A DNA stretch of 47,429 bases from an uncultured Eubacteriales bacterium (GTDB taxonomy: Bacteria > Bacillota > Clostridia > Christensenellales > Aristaeellaceae). Location of the stretch: the NCBI GenBank assembly GCA_902764915.1, contig CACWXY010000024.1, positions 1-47,429 of the forward strand, written 5' to 3'. Both the position numbers and the translations under genes were made by a program. The notes beneath the pieces are model-generated. The model was not told the origin of the DNA. It did not search any database and saw only the letters and a list, made by a program, of their open reading frames with translations. Positions 27,886 to 36,063 of the stretch are shown here, one piece after another (the stretch's first letter is position 1; every line of letters starts with the position of its first letter).

Positions 27886-28567
27886 GCGCCATCCTCCTCT
27901 CTGTATAGGCTACAAGCTTGCTGAAGATAAAGGTCATGATAAAGTAAATGATGGCAGCGACGAACAGACATTCCAGGGTATTGTATGTCTTGGCCTTTAC
28001 GCCATTGGTGCGGTACATAAGGTCTGCGATGCCGATGACGGATACAACAGAGGATTCCTTGATGACGGTGACGAACTCATTGCCCAGTGCCGGCAGGATA
28101 TTGCGTATGGCCTGGGGCAGAACAACCATGGTCATTCCTTGTTTTTTGCTCAGTCCCAGGCATCGCGCAGCTTCCATCTGCCCGCTGTCTACGGCCTGAA
28201 TGCCGGAGCGAATGACTTCAGCCACATAGGCACAGCTGTTCAGGCTCATGGCGACAATGCCTGCCATGAACCGTGAAAAGTCCGGGATAAAGGAAACCTC
28301 GGGAAAGGTAACTCCAATCATGGGAAGACCATAGAAAATAAACATGAGCTGTACCATCAGCGGGGTGCCGCGGAAGAACTCAATATAAGCGGTTGCCAGC
28401 CAGCGCAGGGGATGGATCTGACTCATGCGGGCCAGTGCCATCAGAGCGCCGAGAACCGTGCCGATCAGTACCGCGGAAGCGGAAATGATCAGGGTATTGC
28501 GGACACCTTCGGTAAAGAAATTACCGTAATTGACGATCAACTTTTCAACGGTTTTGAAGAAAGGCAT
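27869..28567 (-). CDS. Polar amino-acid ABC transporter permease
   Basis: A 232-residue HisMQ-type inner-membrane permease with about five membrane helices. [12 protein letters not shown] is a hallmark of the family. The EAA loop that docks on the ATPase reads [12 protein letters not shown] with [16 protein letters not shown] after it. Only one permease gene is present, so it should form a homodimer. GGAGG lies six bases before the ATG. A terminator-like hairpin lies between it and the binding-protein gene upstream. Confidence 0.95.
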   Translation of the reverse strand: MPFFKTVEKLIVNYGNFFTEGVRNTLIISASAVLIGTVLGALMALARMSQIHPLRWLATAYIEFFRGTPLMVQLMFIFYGLPMIGVTFPEVSFIPDFSRFMAGIVAMSLNSCAYVAEVIRSGIQAVDSGQMEAARCLGLSKKQGMTMVVLPQAIRNILPALGNEFVTVIKESSVVSVIGIADLMYRTNGVKAKTYNTLECLFVAAIIYFIMTFIFSKLVAYTERRMAHGRRA

Positions 28568-28601
28568 ACGAAACCTCCGGACAGAGAATCAGGACGCAAC
28601 C

Positions 28602-28633
28602 GAAAATCCTCACATGCATCGGCATGTGAGGAT
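28602..28633 (-). terminator. Internal hairpin between binding protein and permease (leftward operon)
   Basis: A perfect 12-bp stem (ATCCTCACATGC / GCATGTGAGGAT) with a tetraloop is followed on the minus strand by TTTTCGG. In this position it likely acts as a partial terminator or 3'-end stabiliser that raises binding-protein yield above that of the membrane subunits. Confidence 0.8.
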
Positions 28634-28652
28634 GAAAGCGCAAGGACAGATG

Positions 28653-29453
28653 TTACTCGCCGGTTTCTCCGCTGGCAGCAACGGCCGCGTCATAGGCTTC
28701 CTGATAGGAGCCATCCTCAACCACGCGGTCAATGACTTCGTTAATCGCAGCGAGAAGATCGTCAGAGCCCTTTTTCAGAACAGCTGCCTTGCCAAAGCTT
28801 GCTTCCTCAGCGGTGAAGGTAAACTCGGCGGCTTCCAGAGCGCCTTCGCTGGAGGCGATCATGGCCTCGCCCACTGCCTGGTCAACTACGAAACCGGCAA
28901 TGTTGCCGTTGATGGTTTCCAGACCGAGCTCGGGATAGGTGGGCAGTTCAAACAGTTCGCTGTCGGGCAGGGCTTTTTCCACCAGCTGAGACTGGATGGT
29001 GCCAAGCTGAGCACCGACACGCTTGCCGGCCAGAGAAGCCTTGTCAGCATATGTCTTGGCGTTGCCGGACTTGACAATGAGCAGCTGATTGCTCAGCTCG
29101 TACTGATTGGAGAAGTCAATGACTTCCGCACGTTCGGGGGTTACGGTAAAGGCGGCAAGGCCCATATCGATCTGACCGGCGGCTACGGCGGGGATAATGC
29201 CGTCAAAAGCCATATCGTTCATTTCAAGGGTAACGCCCAGGGCGTCAGCGATCTGCTGCGCCAGCCAGATATCGCATCCGGCAAAGTTGGCGTCATCATC
29301 CAGGTATTCATAGGGCGGATAGGTGGCTTCCGTGCCGACAACGATTTTTCCGGCGGCCTGCACCTTTTCCAAAGCGGTTTCTGCGCAGGCAGAAGCAACA
29401 CAAAGCATCATGATGGCCACGAGCAGGGCCAGTACACGAGACGGGAATTTCAT
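28653..29453 (-). CDS. Amino-acid ABC transporter substrate-binding protein
   Basis: A 266-residue family 3 solute-binding protein. An N-terminal signal (Lys/Arg then LALLVAIMMLCVASA) ends at ACAE, so cleavage after CA is likely; a weak lipobox reading of ASAC is also possible and would give membrane anchoring. GTEATYPPYEYLDDD and GCDIWLAQQIADALG are the classic start of the fold, and TVTPERAEVIDFS has the ligand-binding Arg. The ATG at 29453 has GGAGG seven bases upstream; the longer open frame covers the promoter. First gene of the leftward importer. Ligand unknown. Confidence 0.93.
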   Translation of the reverse strand: MKFPSRVLALLVAIMMLCVASACAETALEKVQAAGKIVVGTEATYPPYEYLDDDANFAGCDIWLAQQIADALGVTLEMNDMAFDGIIPAVAAGQIDMGLAAFTVTPERAEVIDFSNQYELSNQLLIVKSGNAKTYADKASLAGKRVGAQLGTIQSQLVEKALPDSELFELPTYPELGLETINGNIAGFVVDQAVGEAMIASSEGALEAAEFTFTAEEASFGKAAVLKKGSDDLLAAINEVIDRVVEDGSYQEAYDAAVAASGETGE

Positions 29454-29507
29454 ATGGTTTCCTCCTCTGTTCCATGTTTCCTGCATATCTATACAGGCAC
29501 GTGCATT

Positions 29508-29535
29508 ATTATACACTGCCGTCATCTTGCGTCAA
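29508..29535 (-). promoter_or_regulatory. Promoter of the leftward amino-acid ABC operon
   Basis: Minus strand: TTGACG (29530-29535), 16-bp spacer, TATAAT (29508-29513). The leader is about 50 nt, too short for a riboswitch. Confidence 0.85.
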
Positions 29536-29597
29536 GTAAAGATCCAAAGAAGAAATGGCATTTATAAGGAAGAAAACGCATGCCGACGCATACTGAA

Positions 29598-29624
29598 ATG
29601 CATATGATGCATATATATGCATAT
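29598..29624. repeat. Three ATGCATAT repeats between divergent importers
   Basis: ATGCATAT occurs at 29598-29605, 29607-29614 and 29617-29624, nearly one helical turn apart, in an AT-rich patch between the two divergent promoters. The core ATGCAT is self-complementary. It could be a regulator site; this is inference. Confidence 0.55.
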
Positions 29625-29737
29625 AATTGTTCCATGATTCCGTGCAGAGTCGGGGATGGCGGACTTTCCATGGATTCCGCTCCGGGCATGCGCTGCGGCG
29701 AATGTATGTTTTTCGTTTGTATTTTCTTTCCAGTGCG

Positions 29738-29766
29738 TTGACAGCCTGTCACAAACTCCGTATGAT
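29738..29766 (+). promoter_or_regulatory. Promoter of the lysine riboswitch transcript
   Basis: TTGACA (29738-29743), 17-bp spacer, TATGAT (29761-29766). Predicted transcript start near 29773, 20 bases before the aptamer. Confidence 0.88.
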
Positions 29767-29792
29767 TTTCCGCGTCTGGATAAGACCGGACA

Positions 29793-29959
29793 GGAATAGA
29801 GGCGCAGCCGACAGGAGTACCGCCTGGGAGCCCCGGCCAGGGCTATGAGTGGGCGAAAAAGGGAAGGCTGCCGAAATGCGGGCAGGGCCGATGGACCGCG
29901 TTGGGCATGGGGAGAATATCTCCATGACTGTCATGGCAAAGCCATGGAGTGCTATTTCC
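29793..29959 (+). promoter_or_regulatory. Lysine riboswitch (L-box) aptamer
   Basis: The segment has the L-box core in order: AGAGGCGC (29798-29805), AGGAGTA, a purine-rich GAAAAAGGGAAGG stretch, GCCGAA after GGCTGC, and GGGCATGG. GCAGCC (29804-29809) pairs with the GGCTGC before CGAA to make P2. GGAATAG at the left edge pairs with CTATTTCC at the right edge to close P1. These match the conserved lysC leader elements of Bacillus and E. coli. Lysine binding should stabilise P1 and favour the downstream terminator, so the importer is made when lysine is short. Confidence 0.9.
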
Positions 29960-29977
29960 GAAAAGACGCTTGTGCTG

Positions 29978-30010
29978 ACGGAGTAGCCCCGGGCTGAACT
30001 CCGTTTTTTT
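29978..30010 (+). terminator. Riboswitch-controlled terminator
   Basis: ACGGAGT-AGCC pairs with GGCT-GA-ACTCCGT (two-base bulge), followed by seven T. It lies 18 nt after the aptamer and 31 nt before the binding-protein ATG: the expression platform of the lysine riboswitch. Confidence 0.9.
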
Positions 30011-30041
30011 GTTATTCTATCTGTATGAGGAGGCACACAAC

Positions 30042-30851
30042 ATGAAGCAACTGATTTCTCTTTTTCTCTGTCTTGCCGTGGCTTTGACAGCCGTTTCTGT
30101 CTGTGCGGAAGGTGTTCTGCGCGTGGGCATGGAATGCGGTTATGCGCCGTATAACTGGCACCAGCTTGCGGAGACGGAGTTTACCGCTCCGATCTCTGAT
30201 GGCAGTGGATTTGCAGACGGCTACGATGTGCAGATCGCGCGGCGCATTGCCGATGCGCTGGACATGGAGCTGTCCATTGTAAAGACTGAGTGGGACGGTC
30301 TGCCCATGAGTCTGATGAGCGGAAACATTGACCTGATTATTGCCGGCATGAGCCCGACCCAGGAACGCAGGATGACCATCGATTTTACCGACAACTATTA
30401 TCAGAGTGAACTGGTGGTTGTGGTACGCAAGGATGGAGCGTATGCGGAAGCGAAGGAACTGGCTGACCTGAACGGGGCGACCATTGTCGCACAGCTCAAC
30501 ACCTTCCACGATACGGTTGTCGAGCAGATCCCGGGTGTCCGGCACGGCATGCCCATGGAAACCTTCCCTGCCATGATTGTTGCCCTTCGCAGCGGCGCGA
30601 TTGACGGCTATATTGCCGAGCGTCCCGGAGCAGAGGCGGATGTCATGGCCAATCCGGAACTGACTTATATCCAGTTCGAGGAAGGCAAAGGGTTTGAGGC
30701 TTCTGAGGATGACACCGCCATTGCCGTGGGTCTGGTGTATGGAAGTCCTTACAAGGATAAGATCAATGAGGTGCTTGCGGGGATCAGTGAGGACGAACGT
30801 GTGCAGATCATGATGGACGCGACCGAACGTCAGCCCCTGGTGACCGAGTAA
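30042..30851 (+). CDS. Lysine ABC transporter substrate-binding protein (riboswitch-controlled)
   Basis: A 269-residue family 3 binding protein. The signal peptide (MKQLISLFLCLAVALTAVS) ends at VCAE, with cleavage after CA likely. GMECGYAPYNWHQ starts the first lobe, and SPTQERRMTIDFTDNYY has the ligand-contact Arg region. The assignment to lysine rests on the L-box directly upstream, not on residue reading; arginine or ornithine binding in addition is possible. The ATG at 30042 has GAGGAGG eight bases upstream; an earlier ATG at 30009 lies within the terminator T-run. First gene of the rightward importer. Confidence 0.92.
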   Translation: MKQLISLFLCLAVALTAVSVCAEGVLRVGMECGYAPYNWHQLAETEFTAPISDGSGFADGYDVQIARRIADALDMELSIVKTEWDGLPMSLMSGNIDLIIAGMSPTQERRMTIDFTDNYYQSELVVVVRKDGAYAEAKELADLNGATIVAQLNTFHDTVVEQIPGVRHGMPMETFPAMIVALRSGAIDGYIAERPGAEADVMANPELTYIQFEEGKGFEASEDDTAIAVGLVYGSPYKDKINEVLAGISEDERVQIMMDATERQPLVTE

Positions 30852-30866
30852 GATAAGGAACTGTGC

Positions 30867-30901
30867 GGGCAGGTCTCCCTCCGGTGGCTTGCCCGTCTTT
30901 T
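30867..30901 (+). terminator. Internal hairpin between binding protein and permease (rightward operon)
   Basis: GGGCAGG (30867-30873) pairs with CTTGCCC (30888-30894, one G-T), followed by GTCTTTT. It has the same place in the operon as the hairpin of the leftward importer and likely has the same role: more binding protein than permease. Confidence 0.65.
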
Positions 30902-30930
30902 CGTTGGGAAAGTGAGGGGAACACGTCGAT

Positions 30931-31719
30931 ATGCCGGCGAATATTCCAACCACCTTTTTTGCATGGGTCTCGTTTCTTCTGGACAAGTACGGAGAACTGT
31001 TCCTGCGCGGCACGGGTGTAACCATGCTGGTTGCGCTGACGGGCACGGTACTGGGCTTTCTCATTGGCCTTCTGGTGGCCATCGTACGTACGATACCGCT
31101 TCCCAGGGGAGTGTGGTACCGGAAGCTGCCCATGCGGATCGTTTTTTTCCTTCTCAATGTCTATATTGAGGTATTCCGGGGAACCCCCATGATTGTGCAG
31201 AGCATGGTCATCTACTATGGTGCCATGCAGATCGGGTTTCGCATGCCAGTGCTCGGTGCGGCGATTTTCATCGTTTCCATCAATACGGGTGCTTATATGG
31301 CGGAGATTATCCGCGGCGGCATTATCAGCGTGGATGTGGGACAGAAGGAAGCCTGTACGGCGATCGGCATGACGCACTGGCAGGCCATGACACATGTGAT
31401 TCTTCCCCAGGCAGTGCGCAATATCATGCCGTCCATCGGCAATGAGTTCGTGGTCAATATCAAGGACTCGTCCGTGCTGAACGTGATTTCCGTGGGTGAA
31501 CTCTTCTTCATGAGCAAGTCAGCGGCTGGCGCGTATCTGCGCTACTTTGAGGTATTCTTTATTACCGCCTGCATTTATCTGATCCTGACGTTCAGCGTGA
31601 CACGCCTTCTGCGGCTTCTTGAAAAGAAGATGGACGGCAGCCGCAATTATACCATTTACGGCTCGCAGTCGGACAGTCAGAGCAGTATCCGCGTACAAGA
31701 GACAGAGGAGGCGGAGTAA
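30931..31719 (+). CDS. Lysine/basic amino-acid ABC transporter permease
   Basis: A 262-residue HisMQ-type permease. [12 protein letters not shown] marks the family. The EAA loop reads [12 protein letters not shown] with [16 protein letters not shown] after it. About five membrane helices are seen. Unlike its leftward counterpart it has a polar C-terminal tail of about 30 residues rich in Ser, Gln and Glu. It is the only permease gene in the operon, so a homodimer is expected. GAGGGG lies 11 bases before the ATG. The ATPase gene begins 2 nt after its stop. Confidence 0.94.
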   Translation: MPANIPTTFFAWVSFLLDKYGELFLRGTGVTMLVALTGTVLGFLIGLLVAIVRTIPLPRGVWYRKLPMRIVFFLLNVYIEVFRGTPMIVQSMVIYYGAMQIGFRMPVLGAAIFIVSINTGAYMAEIIRGGIISVDVGQKEACTAIGMTHWQAMTHVILPQAVRNIMPSIGNEFVVNIKDSSVLNVISVGELFFMSKSAAGAYLRYFEVFFITACIYLILTFSVTRLLRLLEKKMDGSRNYTIYGSQSDSQSSIRVQETEEAE

Positions 31720-31721
31720 GC

Positions 31722-32462
31722 ATGGAAAACATTCTGGAAATCCGTCATCTGGTGAAGCACTTCGGGGATCATGAGGTGCTGCGGGATATAAGCTTTGCAG
31801 TACAGAAGGGCGAAGTCATCTGCATTATTGGGTCCTCCGGTTCGGGAAAGAGTACACTGCTGCGGTGCATGAATTTTCTGGAACAGCCCACTGGGGGTGA
31901 GATCCTCTATCACGGAAAGAATGCGGAGACAGAGTGGAAGCGGACACTCTATCACAGCAAGGTGGGCATGGTATTTCAGTCCTTTAATCTGTTTGGAAAC
32001 AAAAACGTACTGGAAAACTGTGTACTGGGGCAGATGCAGGTGCTGAAGATCGAACGCAGGGAAGCGGAGGCACGGGCTGTTGCGTACCTGGAGAAAGTGG
32101 GCATGGGTGCCTACCGTCTTGCACGGCCCAGTCAGCTCTCCGGCGGACAGAAACAGCGCGTGGCGATTGCAAGGGCACTTTGCATGGAGCCGGAAGTGCT
32201 GCTTTTTGATGAGCCGACCAGTGCCCTGGATCCGGAAATGGTAGGAGAAGTGCTGGGGGTTATGCAGGACCTGGCAAGAGGCGGTATGACCATGCTGATT
32301 GTCACCCATGAAATGAGCTTTGCCAGGGATGTGGCCAGCCGTGTTCTTTTCATGGATGGTGGCGTGATCCTGGAAGACGCCAGTCCCTCCACGCTCTTTT
32401 CCCATCCCTCACAGCCGCGCACGCAGGAATTCCTGCGCCGTGTGCTGGCACGACAGCTGTAA
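31722..32462 (+). CDS. Lysine/basic amino-acid ABC transporter ATPase
   Basis: A 246-residue ATPase with Walker [11 protein letters not shown]-loop FQSFNLF, signature LSGGQKQR, Walker [14 protein letters not shown] and H-loop IVTHEM. It is a clear paralogue of the ATPase at 27130-27885, but the part between Walker A and the signature has diverged. Last transporter gene of the L-box operon; a small membrane-protein gene follows 33 nt later. Confidence 0.95.
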   Translation: MENILEIRHLVKHFGDHEVLRDISFAVQKGEVICIIGSSGSGKSTLLRCMNFLEQPTGGEILYHGKNAETEWKRTLYHSKVGMVFQSFNLFGNKNVLENCVLGQMQVLKIERREAEARAVAYLEKVGMGAYRLARPSQLSGGQKQRVAIARALCMEPEVLLFDEPTSALDPEMVGEVLGVMQDLARGGMTMLIVTHEMSFARDVASRVLFMDGGVILEDASPSTLFSHPSQPRTQEFLRRVLARQL

Positions 32463-32495
32463 AGGTGCTAGGATGCAGAAAAGGGGGAAAGAAAG

Positions 32496-32798
32496 ATGTA
32501 TCGGCATTCCAAACTGTACAGTATTATCAGTTATATTACCTGGGTAGGCTGGGTGGCAGCACTGATTCTGCGGGATGAGGAGGATACTCTGGTTCGTCGA
32601 CATCTCAATCAGGCACTGGCGATAAACTGCATGGCATCGGTAGGGGCTTATATCACGCGCCGTATTGGAATTCTCAGCGTGTTTGGAGAGCTTCTGAATG
32701 CGGTCAGTTTTTTTCTGATGATCCTGGGGATCGTTCGGGCGGCGAAAGGCAGTGAGAAGCCCCTGCCAGTGATTGGAAACTTTACATTGATTCAGTGA
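32496..32798 (+). CDS. Small DUF4870/Tic20-like membrane protein
   Basis: 100 residues with about three membrane segments (roughly 8-24, 42-55, 60-82). The pattern SYITWVGWVAAL, VRRHLNQAL, and a C-terminal AAKGSEKPLPVIG is the hallmark of DUF4870-like proteins. Their function is unknown. AAGGGGG lies eight bases before the ATG. It sits between the ATPase gene and a strong terminator, so it is probably carried on the lysine-controlled message. Whether it helps transport is not known. Confidence 0.82.
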   Translation: MYRHSKLYSIISYITWVGWVAALILRDEEDTLVRRHLNQALAINCMASVGAYITRRIGILSVFGELLNAVSFFLMILGIVRAAKGSEKPLPVIGNFTLIQ

Positions 32799-32802
32799 AA
32801 AG

Positions 32803-32845
32803 CAAAGGCGCAGACATCGAGGAATCGGTGTCTGCGCCTTTGTTT
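32803..32845. terminator. Bidirectional terminator between the lysine operon and the aminotransferase
   Basis: A perfect 14-bp stem (CAAAGGCGCAGACA / TGTCTGCGCCTTTG) with TTT after it on the plus strand and AAAA-derived TTTT on the other. It serves both convergent units and touches the aminotransferase stop. Confidence 0.93.
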
Positions 32846-33993
32846 CATGATAAAGACAGTTGCGAAAGCCGGCGGAGGGCTTCCTTGATTTCTTCCATGG
32901 GGCGCGTGAGTGCCAGACGAATATGACCCTCCCCGCCTGATCCGAAAAGGTGACCAGGGGAAACCAGTACATGTGCTTCTTTCAGGGCTTTTTCGCAGAA
33001 AGCGGCGCTGGAAAGACCGGAAGATGAGATATCCGGGAACAGATAGAAAGTGCCCTGGGGACGGCAGAGCGTCATATAGGGAATGTCGTGGCAGAGCGCT
33101 TCTGTTTCAAACATGCGACGGCGGTATTCCCCGATTACAGTCTGTGCGAGCTCGTCTCTGTGCCGGAGCGCTTCAATGGCAGCGCGCTGCGAAACAGAAG
33201 GCGCGGTATAGATCATGGCGCCATTGATGGTCTGCACTACCTGACGGATTGCGGGCGGGGCGATGAGAACGCCTACGCGCCAGCCGGTCATCATGAAGTT
33301 CTTGGAAAAACTGTTGAGTGTAATTACTCTCTCCTTTATGTCCGGCAGGGTGCGGAGCGGTGTAAAAACGCCGTCAAAGAGATAACGGGTATAGATTTCG
33401 TCCGCAATAAGGAGCAGATCATGGGCGATGGCGATATCCGCTACTTTTTTCAGCGTATCCAGAGAGTAAGCGCAGCCTGTGGGGTTATTTGGCGTGTTGA
33501 GAATAATCGCCTTGGTTTTTCTGGAGACAGCGGCGCGAAGATCGGACTCCGGAATCTGCCAGCCGTTTTCCTGGCATGTGGGCAGTTCCACGCATACGCC
33601 TCCTGCCAGTTCGATCTGCTGTCTGTATACTGAAAAATAGGGAGAGGGTACAATGACCTCGTCCCCTGGATTCAGTATCGCCATGCATACCAGTGCCATT
33701 CCCAGACAGGATGAGGCAGTGATCAGGATTTCATCAGGGGAAAGCGTCTGATGAAAATCCTCCTGCCATGCCTGTATGACGGCATCAATCAGCTGCGGAT
33801 CGCCCTGGGGAAAGCCGTAGCGTGTATAGCCTGCATGCGCATCCCGCATGGCGGCATCAATAATGCGCCCGTCGGTGATGAAATCCGTGTCCCCGATGGA
33901 CAGATCAATCAGGTCCGGAATGCTTTTGACGGCATCCGCGTTCAGAGACAGTCCTGCGGAAAGATTCTGAAAGCGTCTGGCAATATAGTTCAT
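32845..33993 (-). CDS. PLP-dependent aminotransferase, class I/II
   Basis: A 382-residue fold-type I aminotransferase of the aspartate-aminotransferase family. The PLP-Lys lies in NSFSKNFMMTGWRVG; NTPNNPTGCAYS and the DEIYTRYLF Asp-Tyr pair contact the cofactor, and the substrate-carboxylate Arg is in HIRLALTRP. The subgroup (MalY/PatA or AspC-like) and substrate cannot be fixed from sequence alone. Its ATG overlaps the stop of the LarA-like gene as ATGA, with AGGAGG six bases upstream, so the two are made together. That suggests linked hydroxy-acid/keto-acid/amino-acid metabolism (inference). Confidence 0.88.
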   Translation of the reverse strand: MNYIARRFQNLSAGLSLNADAVKSIPDLIDLSIGDTDFITDGRIIDAAMRDAHAGYTRYGFPQGDPQLIDAVIQAWQEDFHQTLSPDEILITASSCLGMALVCMAILNPGDEVIVPSPYFSVYRQQIELAGGVCVELPTCQENGWQIPESDLRAAVSRKTKAIILNTPNNPTGCAYSLDTLKKVADIAIAHDLLLIADEIYTRYLFDGVFTPLRTLPDIKERVITLNSFSKNFMMTGWRVGVLIAPPAIRQVVQTINGAMIYTAPSVSQRAAIEALRHRDELAQTVIGEYRRRMFETEALCHDIPYMTLCRPQGTFYLFPDISSSGLSSAAFCEKALKEAHVLVSPGHLFGSGGEGHIRLALTRPMEEIKEALRRLSQLSLS

Positions 33994-35273
33994 GAAAGAC
34001 CTCCTGTGAGAGTGGGAATAACAGTGGAGCCGTTGGGGATGATATACGCTTTTTTCCCAGTTATGTCCGCTGCCTGCAGCAGGGTTTCCATATCGGCATA
34101 GGCTTCGATTCCCATAGGTGCTACTACCTCGGGAGGAATGGATGTGAGCATCATGATCCGATAGCGCTGGGCCTGCTCACAGTTGAGAAGAAAGATATAG
34201 CCGGGAATTGTAAATCCGTTTCGGAGCTTATCTTCAAAGGTTCCGTCCTGCAAAGGTCCGATCCAGTCAAAGTACTCGGCCGGTCCGCCGCCGTCCCGGG
34301 CTTCAATAAGGAGGATCAGCGTTCCGCCCTGTTTCAGTCCGCTTTCCACATTGTCAATGGTTTTTGTGCCCTGATACAGGGACATATCCTTGGGATACCC
34401 TCCGCAGGAGGCAATGATCACGTCTGCTTTTTCGCGAATGGGCACCTGATAGATCTCGTCTGCGCGACGGCAGGCTTTCTCCCAGCTGAGAAACCGGTGG
34501 CCGGCGTAGATTTCAGCCAGACGCATCTGCGGGTTCATGACAAGGCTGATGACAAACAGATCCGGGACCAGGGCAGCTGCTTCACACATGTCTTCATGAA
34601 GCGGATTGTTCTTTGTAACGGCGTTTCCGATCAGCGGATTGGAACGGAAAACATGCGGATCCAGGGCAAAAGCGTGATTATGACAGATGGTCTGCATACT
34701 GCTGACACCAGGAAGAATACTCTTGCGTCCGCCGCCGTATCCCGCCATGACGTGCTGTGTGGCGGCACCCAGCGCAATAACATGATCTGCATGCGCTACA
34801 TCCGGATGAATGCAGACCCGTGTGCCATGGGGTGTCGTGCCGATATCCACCAGGTCATCAGAGAGACAGTCATGATTGACGACACGGAAGCGGTCATATA
34901 CCCGGTCCGTGACCAGCGTCCGCAGATCCTCCTCACTTCCCGGAAGGTGTGTGCCGTTGGCGATGACAAGCGTGAGATCGCTTTCGCGGATACCGCATTC
35001 ATCGCACAGATAATCCGTGAGATGCGGGACTACCAGGTCCTGCCGCATCCAGTAGCGCGTCATGTCGGAGATAATCAGCGCCACGGTCTCCCCGGAATGT
35101 ATTGTTTCGGTGAGGGGACGCGTGCCGATGGGATGCCGGAGCGCCTGCAGGAGCCCCGACCGGATATCTTCCATGGCGGGTGTATCGTGCCCGGTCAGAA
35201 CATCGAGCACCTGTTCATCCGGCAGCGAAAAGGAAACGGAGGAGGAGCCGTAGGGAAAGGTAAAGTGTGACAA
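33990..35273 (-). CDS. LarA-family nickel-dependent hydroxyacid racemase homologue
   Basis: 427 residues. In Lactobacillus LarA the nickel-pincer cofactor is attached to Lys184, with His200 and catalytic His108/His174. Counting from TTG 35273 the matching residues fall at His109 (ANGTH), His174 (ATQH), Lys184 (GGGRKS) and His200 (CHNH), and YQGTKT supplies the Gln/Lys pair. The numbering agrees with the TTG start, which has GGAAGG nine bases upstream; the ATG at 35282 abuts the same site. The EPH usual before the cofactor loop is TQH, so the substrate may not be lactate. The maturation genes larB, larC and larE are not in the window. Confidence 0.87.
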   Translation of the reverse strand: MSHFTFPYGSSSVSFSLPDEQVLDVLTGHDTPAMEDIRSGLLQALRHPIGTRPLTETIHSGETVALIISDMTRYWMRQDLVVPHLTDYLCDECGIRESDLTLVIANGTHLPGSEEDLRTLVTDRVYDRFRVVNHDCLSDDLVDIGTTPHGTRVCIHPDVAHADHVIALGAATQHVMAGYGGGRKSILPGVSSMQTICHNHAFALDPHVFRSNPLIGNAVTKNNPLHEDMCEAAALVPDLFVISLVMNPQMRLAEIYAGHRFLSWEKACRRADEIYQVPIREKADVIIASCGGYPKDMSLYQGTKTIDNVESGLKQGGTLILLIEARDGGGPAEYFDWIGPLQDGTFEDKLRNGFTIPGYIFLLNCEQAQRYRIMMLTSIPPEVVAPMGIEAYADMETLLQAADITGKKAYIIPNGSTVIPTLTGGLS

Positions 35274-35304
35274 GACTATCATCCTTCCAATGGGGATTGC
35301 TGGC

Positions 35305-35334
35305 ATTATAGCGAAAAAAAGCAGGCTGTGACAG
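35305..35334 (-). promoter_or_regulatory. Promoter of the larA-like/aminotransferase operon
   Basis: Minus strand: CTGTCA (35329-35334), 18-bp spacer, TATAAT (35305-35310). Transcription would start about 25 bases before the TTG start codon. Confidence 0.6.
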
Positions 35335-35342
35335 GGGAAAAA

Positions 35343-35378
35343 CAAAAAAACAGGCAGCCAGGCTATCCTGGCTGTCTG
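35343..35378 (-). terminator. Intrinsic terminator after khpA
   Basis: On the minus strand CAGACAGCCAGG-ATAG-CCTGGCTGCCTG (one mismatch) is followed by seven T. It ends the ylxM-ffh-rpsP-khpA unit. Confidence 0.92.
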
Positions 35379-35414
35379 CTGGTTACAATGCTGCGAGAGC
35401 ATACTGGCACTGGT

Positions 35415-35690
35415 TCATTCGGCGGCATCCGCGTCTGTCGGCGTTACATAGGAATCATAGGATTCATGAATATCCACGTCCACATAACGACCGTCTCTGG
35501 GAGCTGCGGCCTTCATCAATGTCCGGATCGATTTGGCAATACGGCCCTGTTTGCCGATTACCCTGCCCATATCCTCCTGTGCGACTTCCAGCTCATAGAG
35601 GACGGCTTCCGATCCTTCCGTTGTACGGACCGTGACCTGCTCCGGATGCTCCACCAAGGACTTCGCCAGAAAGGTGAGTAGTTCTTGCAT
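35415..35690 (-). CDS. khpA: KH-domain RNA-binding protein KhpA
   Basis: A 91-residue single-KH protein. The GxxG loop is VIGKQGRIAKSIR, the RNA-gripping feature. KhpA pairs with KhpB/Jag in many Bacillota and affects cell division, elongation and RNA stability. The last 20 residues are acidic. It follows rpsP, the common arrangement. AAAGGA lies seven bases before the ATG, in a 43-nt gap after rpsP. Confidence 0.93.
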   Translation of the reverse strand: MQELLTFLAKSLVEHPEQVTVRTTEGSEAVLYELEVAQEDMGRVIGKQGRIAKSIRTLMKAAAPRDGRYVDVDIHESYDSYVTPTDADAAE

Positions 35691-35733
35691 GGAACGTTCC
35701 TTTCCACCTGAAAAACAGGCTTATATGAAGACC

Positions 35734-35982
35734 TTACTTTTCGATGGCACCGGTCTTCTTGAGCAGAACACGGACGGTCTCGGTGGGCTGTGCGCCGACG
35801 CTCAGCCAGTGCTGGGCACGATCGGCCTTGATATTGATCTCAGCAGGATTGGTCATGGGATTGTAGTAGCCGAGTTCCTCAATGAAACGGCCATCACGGG
35901 GGAACCGCTCATCAGCGACGACCACACGATAGAAGGGCTTTTTCTTCATACCCATTCTCTTCAGACGAATTTTGACTGCCAT
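35734..35982 (-). CDS. rpsP: 30S ribosomal protein S16
   Basis: An 82-residue S16. It begins [35 protein letters not shown] (read in pieces: [28 protein letters not shown]) and has [15 protein letters not shown], all conserved. The ATG at 35982 has GGAGG eight bases upstream; the six codons before it include that ribosome site and are not coding. It lies between ffh and khpA; rimM and trmD, often next to it, are here 15 kb away behind pfkA. Confidence 0.97.
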   Translation of the reverse strand: MAVKIRLKRMGMKKKPFYRVVVADERFPRDGRFIEELGYYNPMTNPAEINIKADRAQHWLSVGAQPTETVRVLLKKTGAIEK

Positions 35983-36063
35983 GGAAATTTCCTCCTTCAA
36001 TTCTTTACAGCAAAGTGTGAAAGACCTTGTCTATATGGGAACCGCACATGTGCGGAAACCAGC

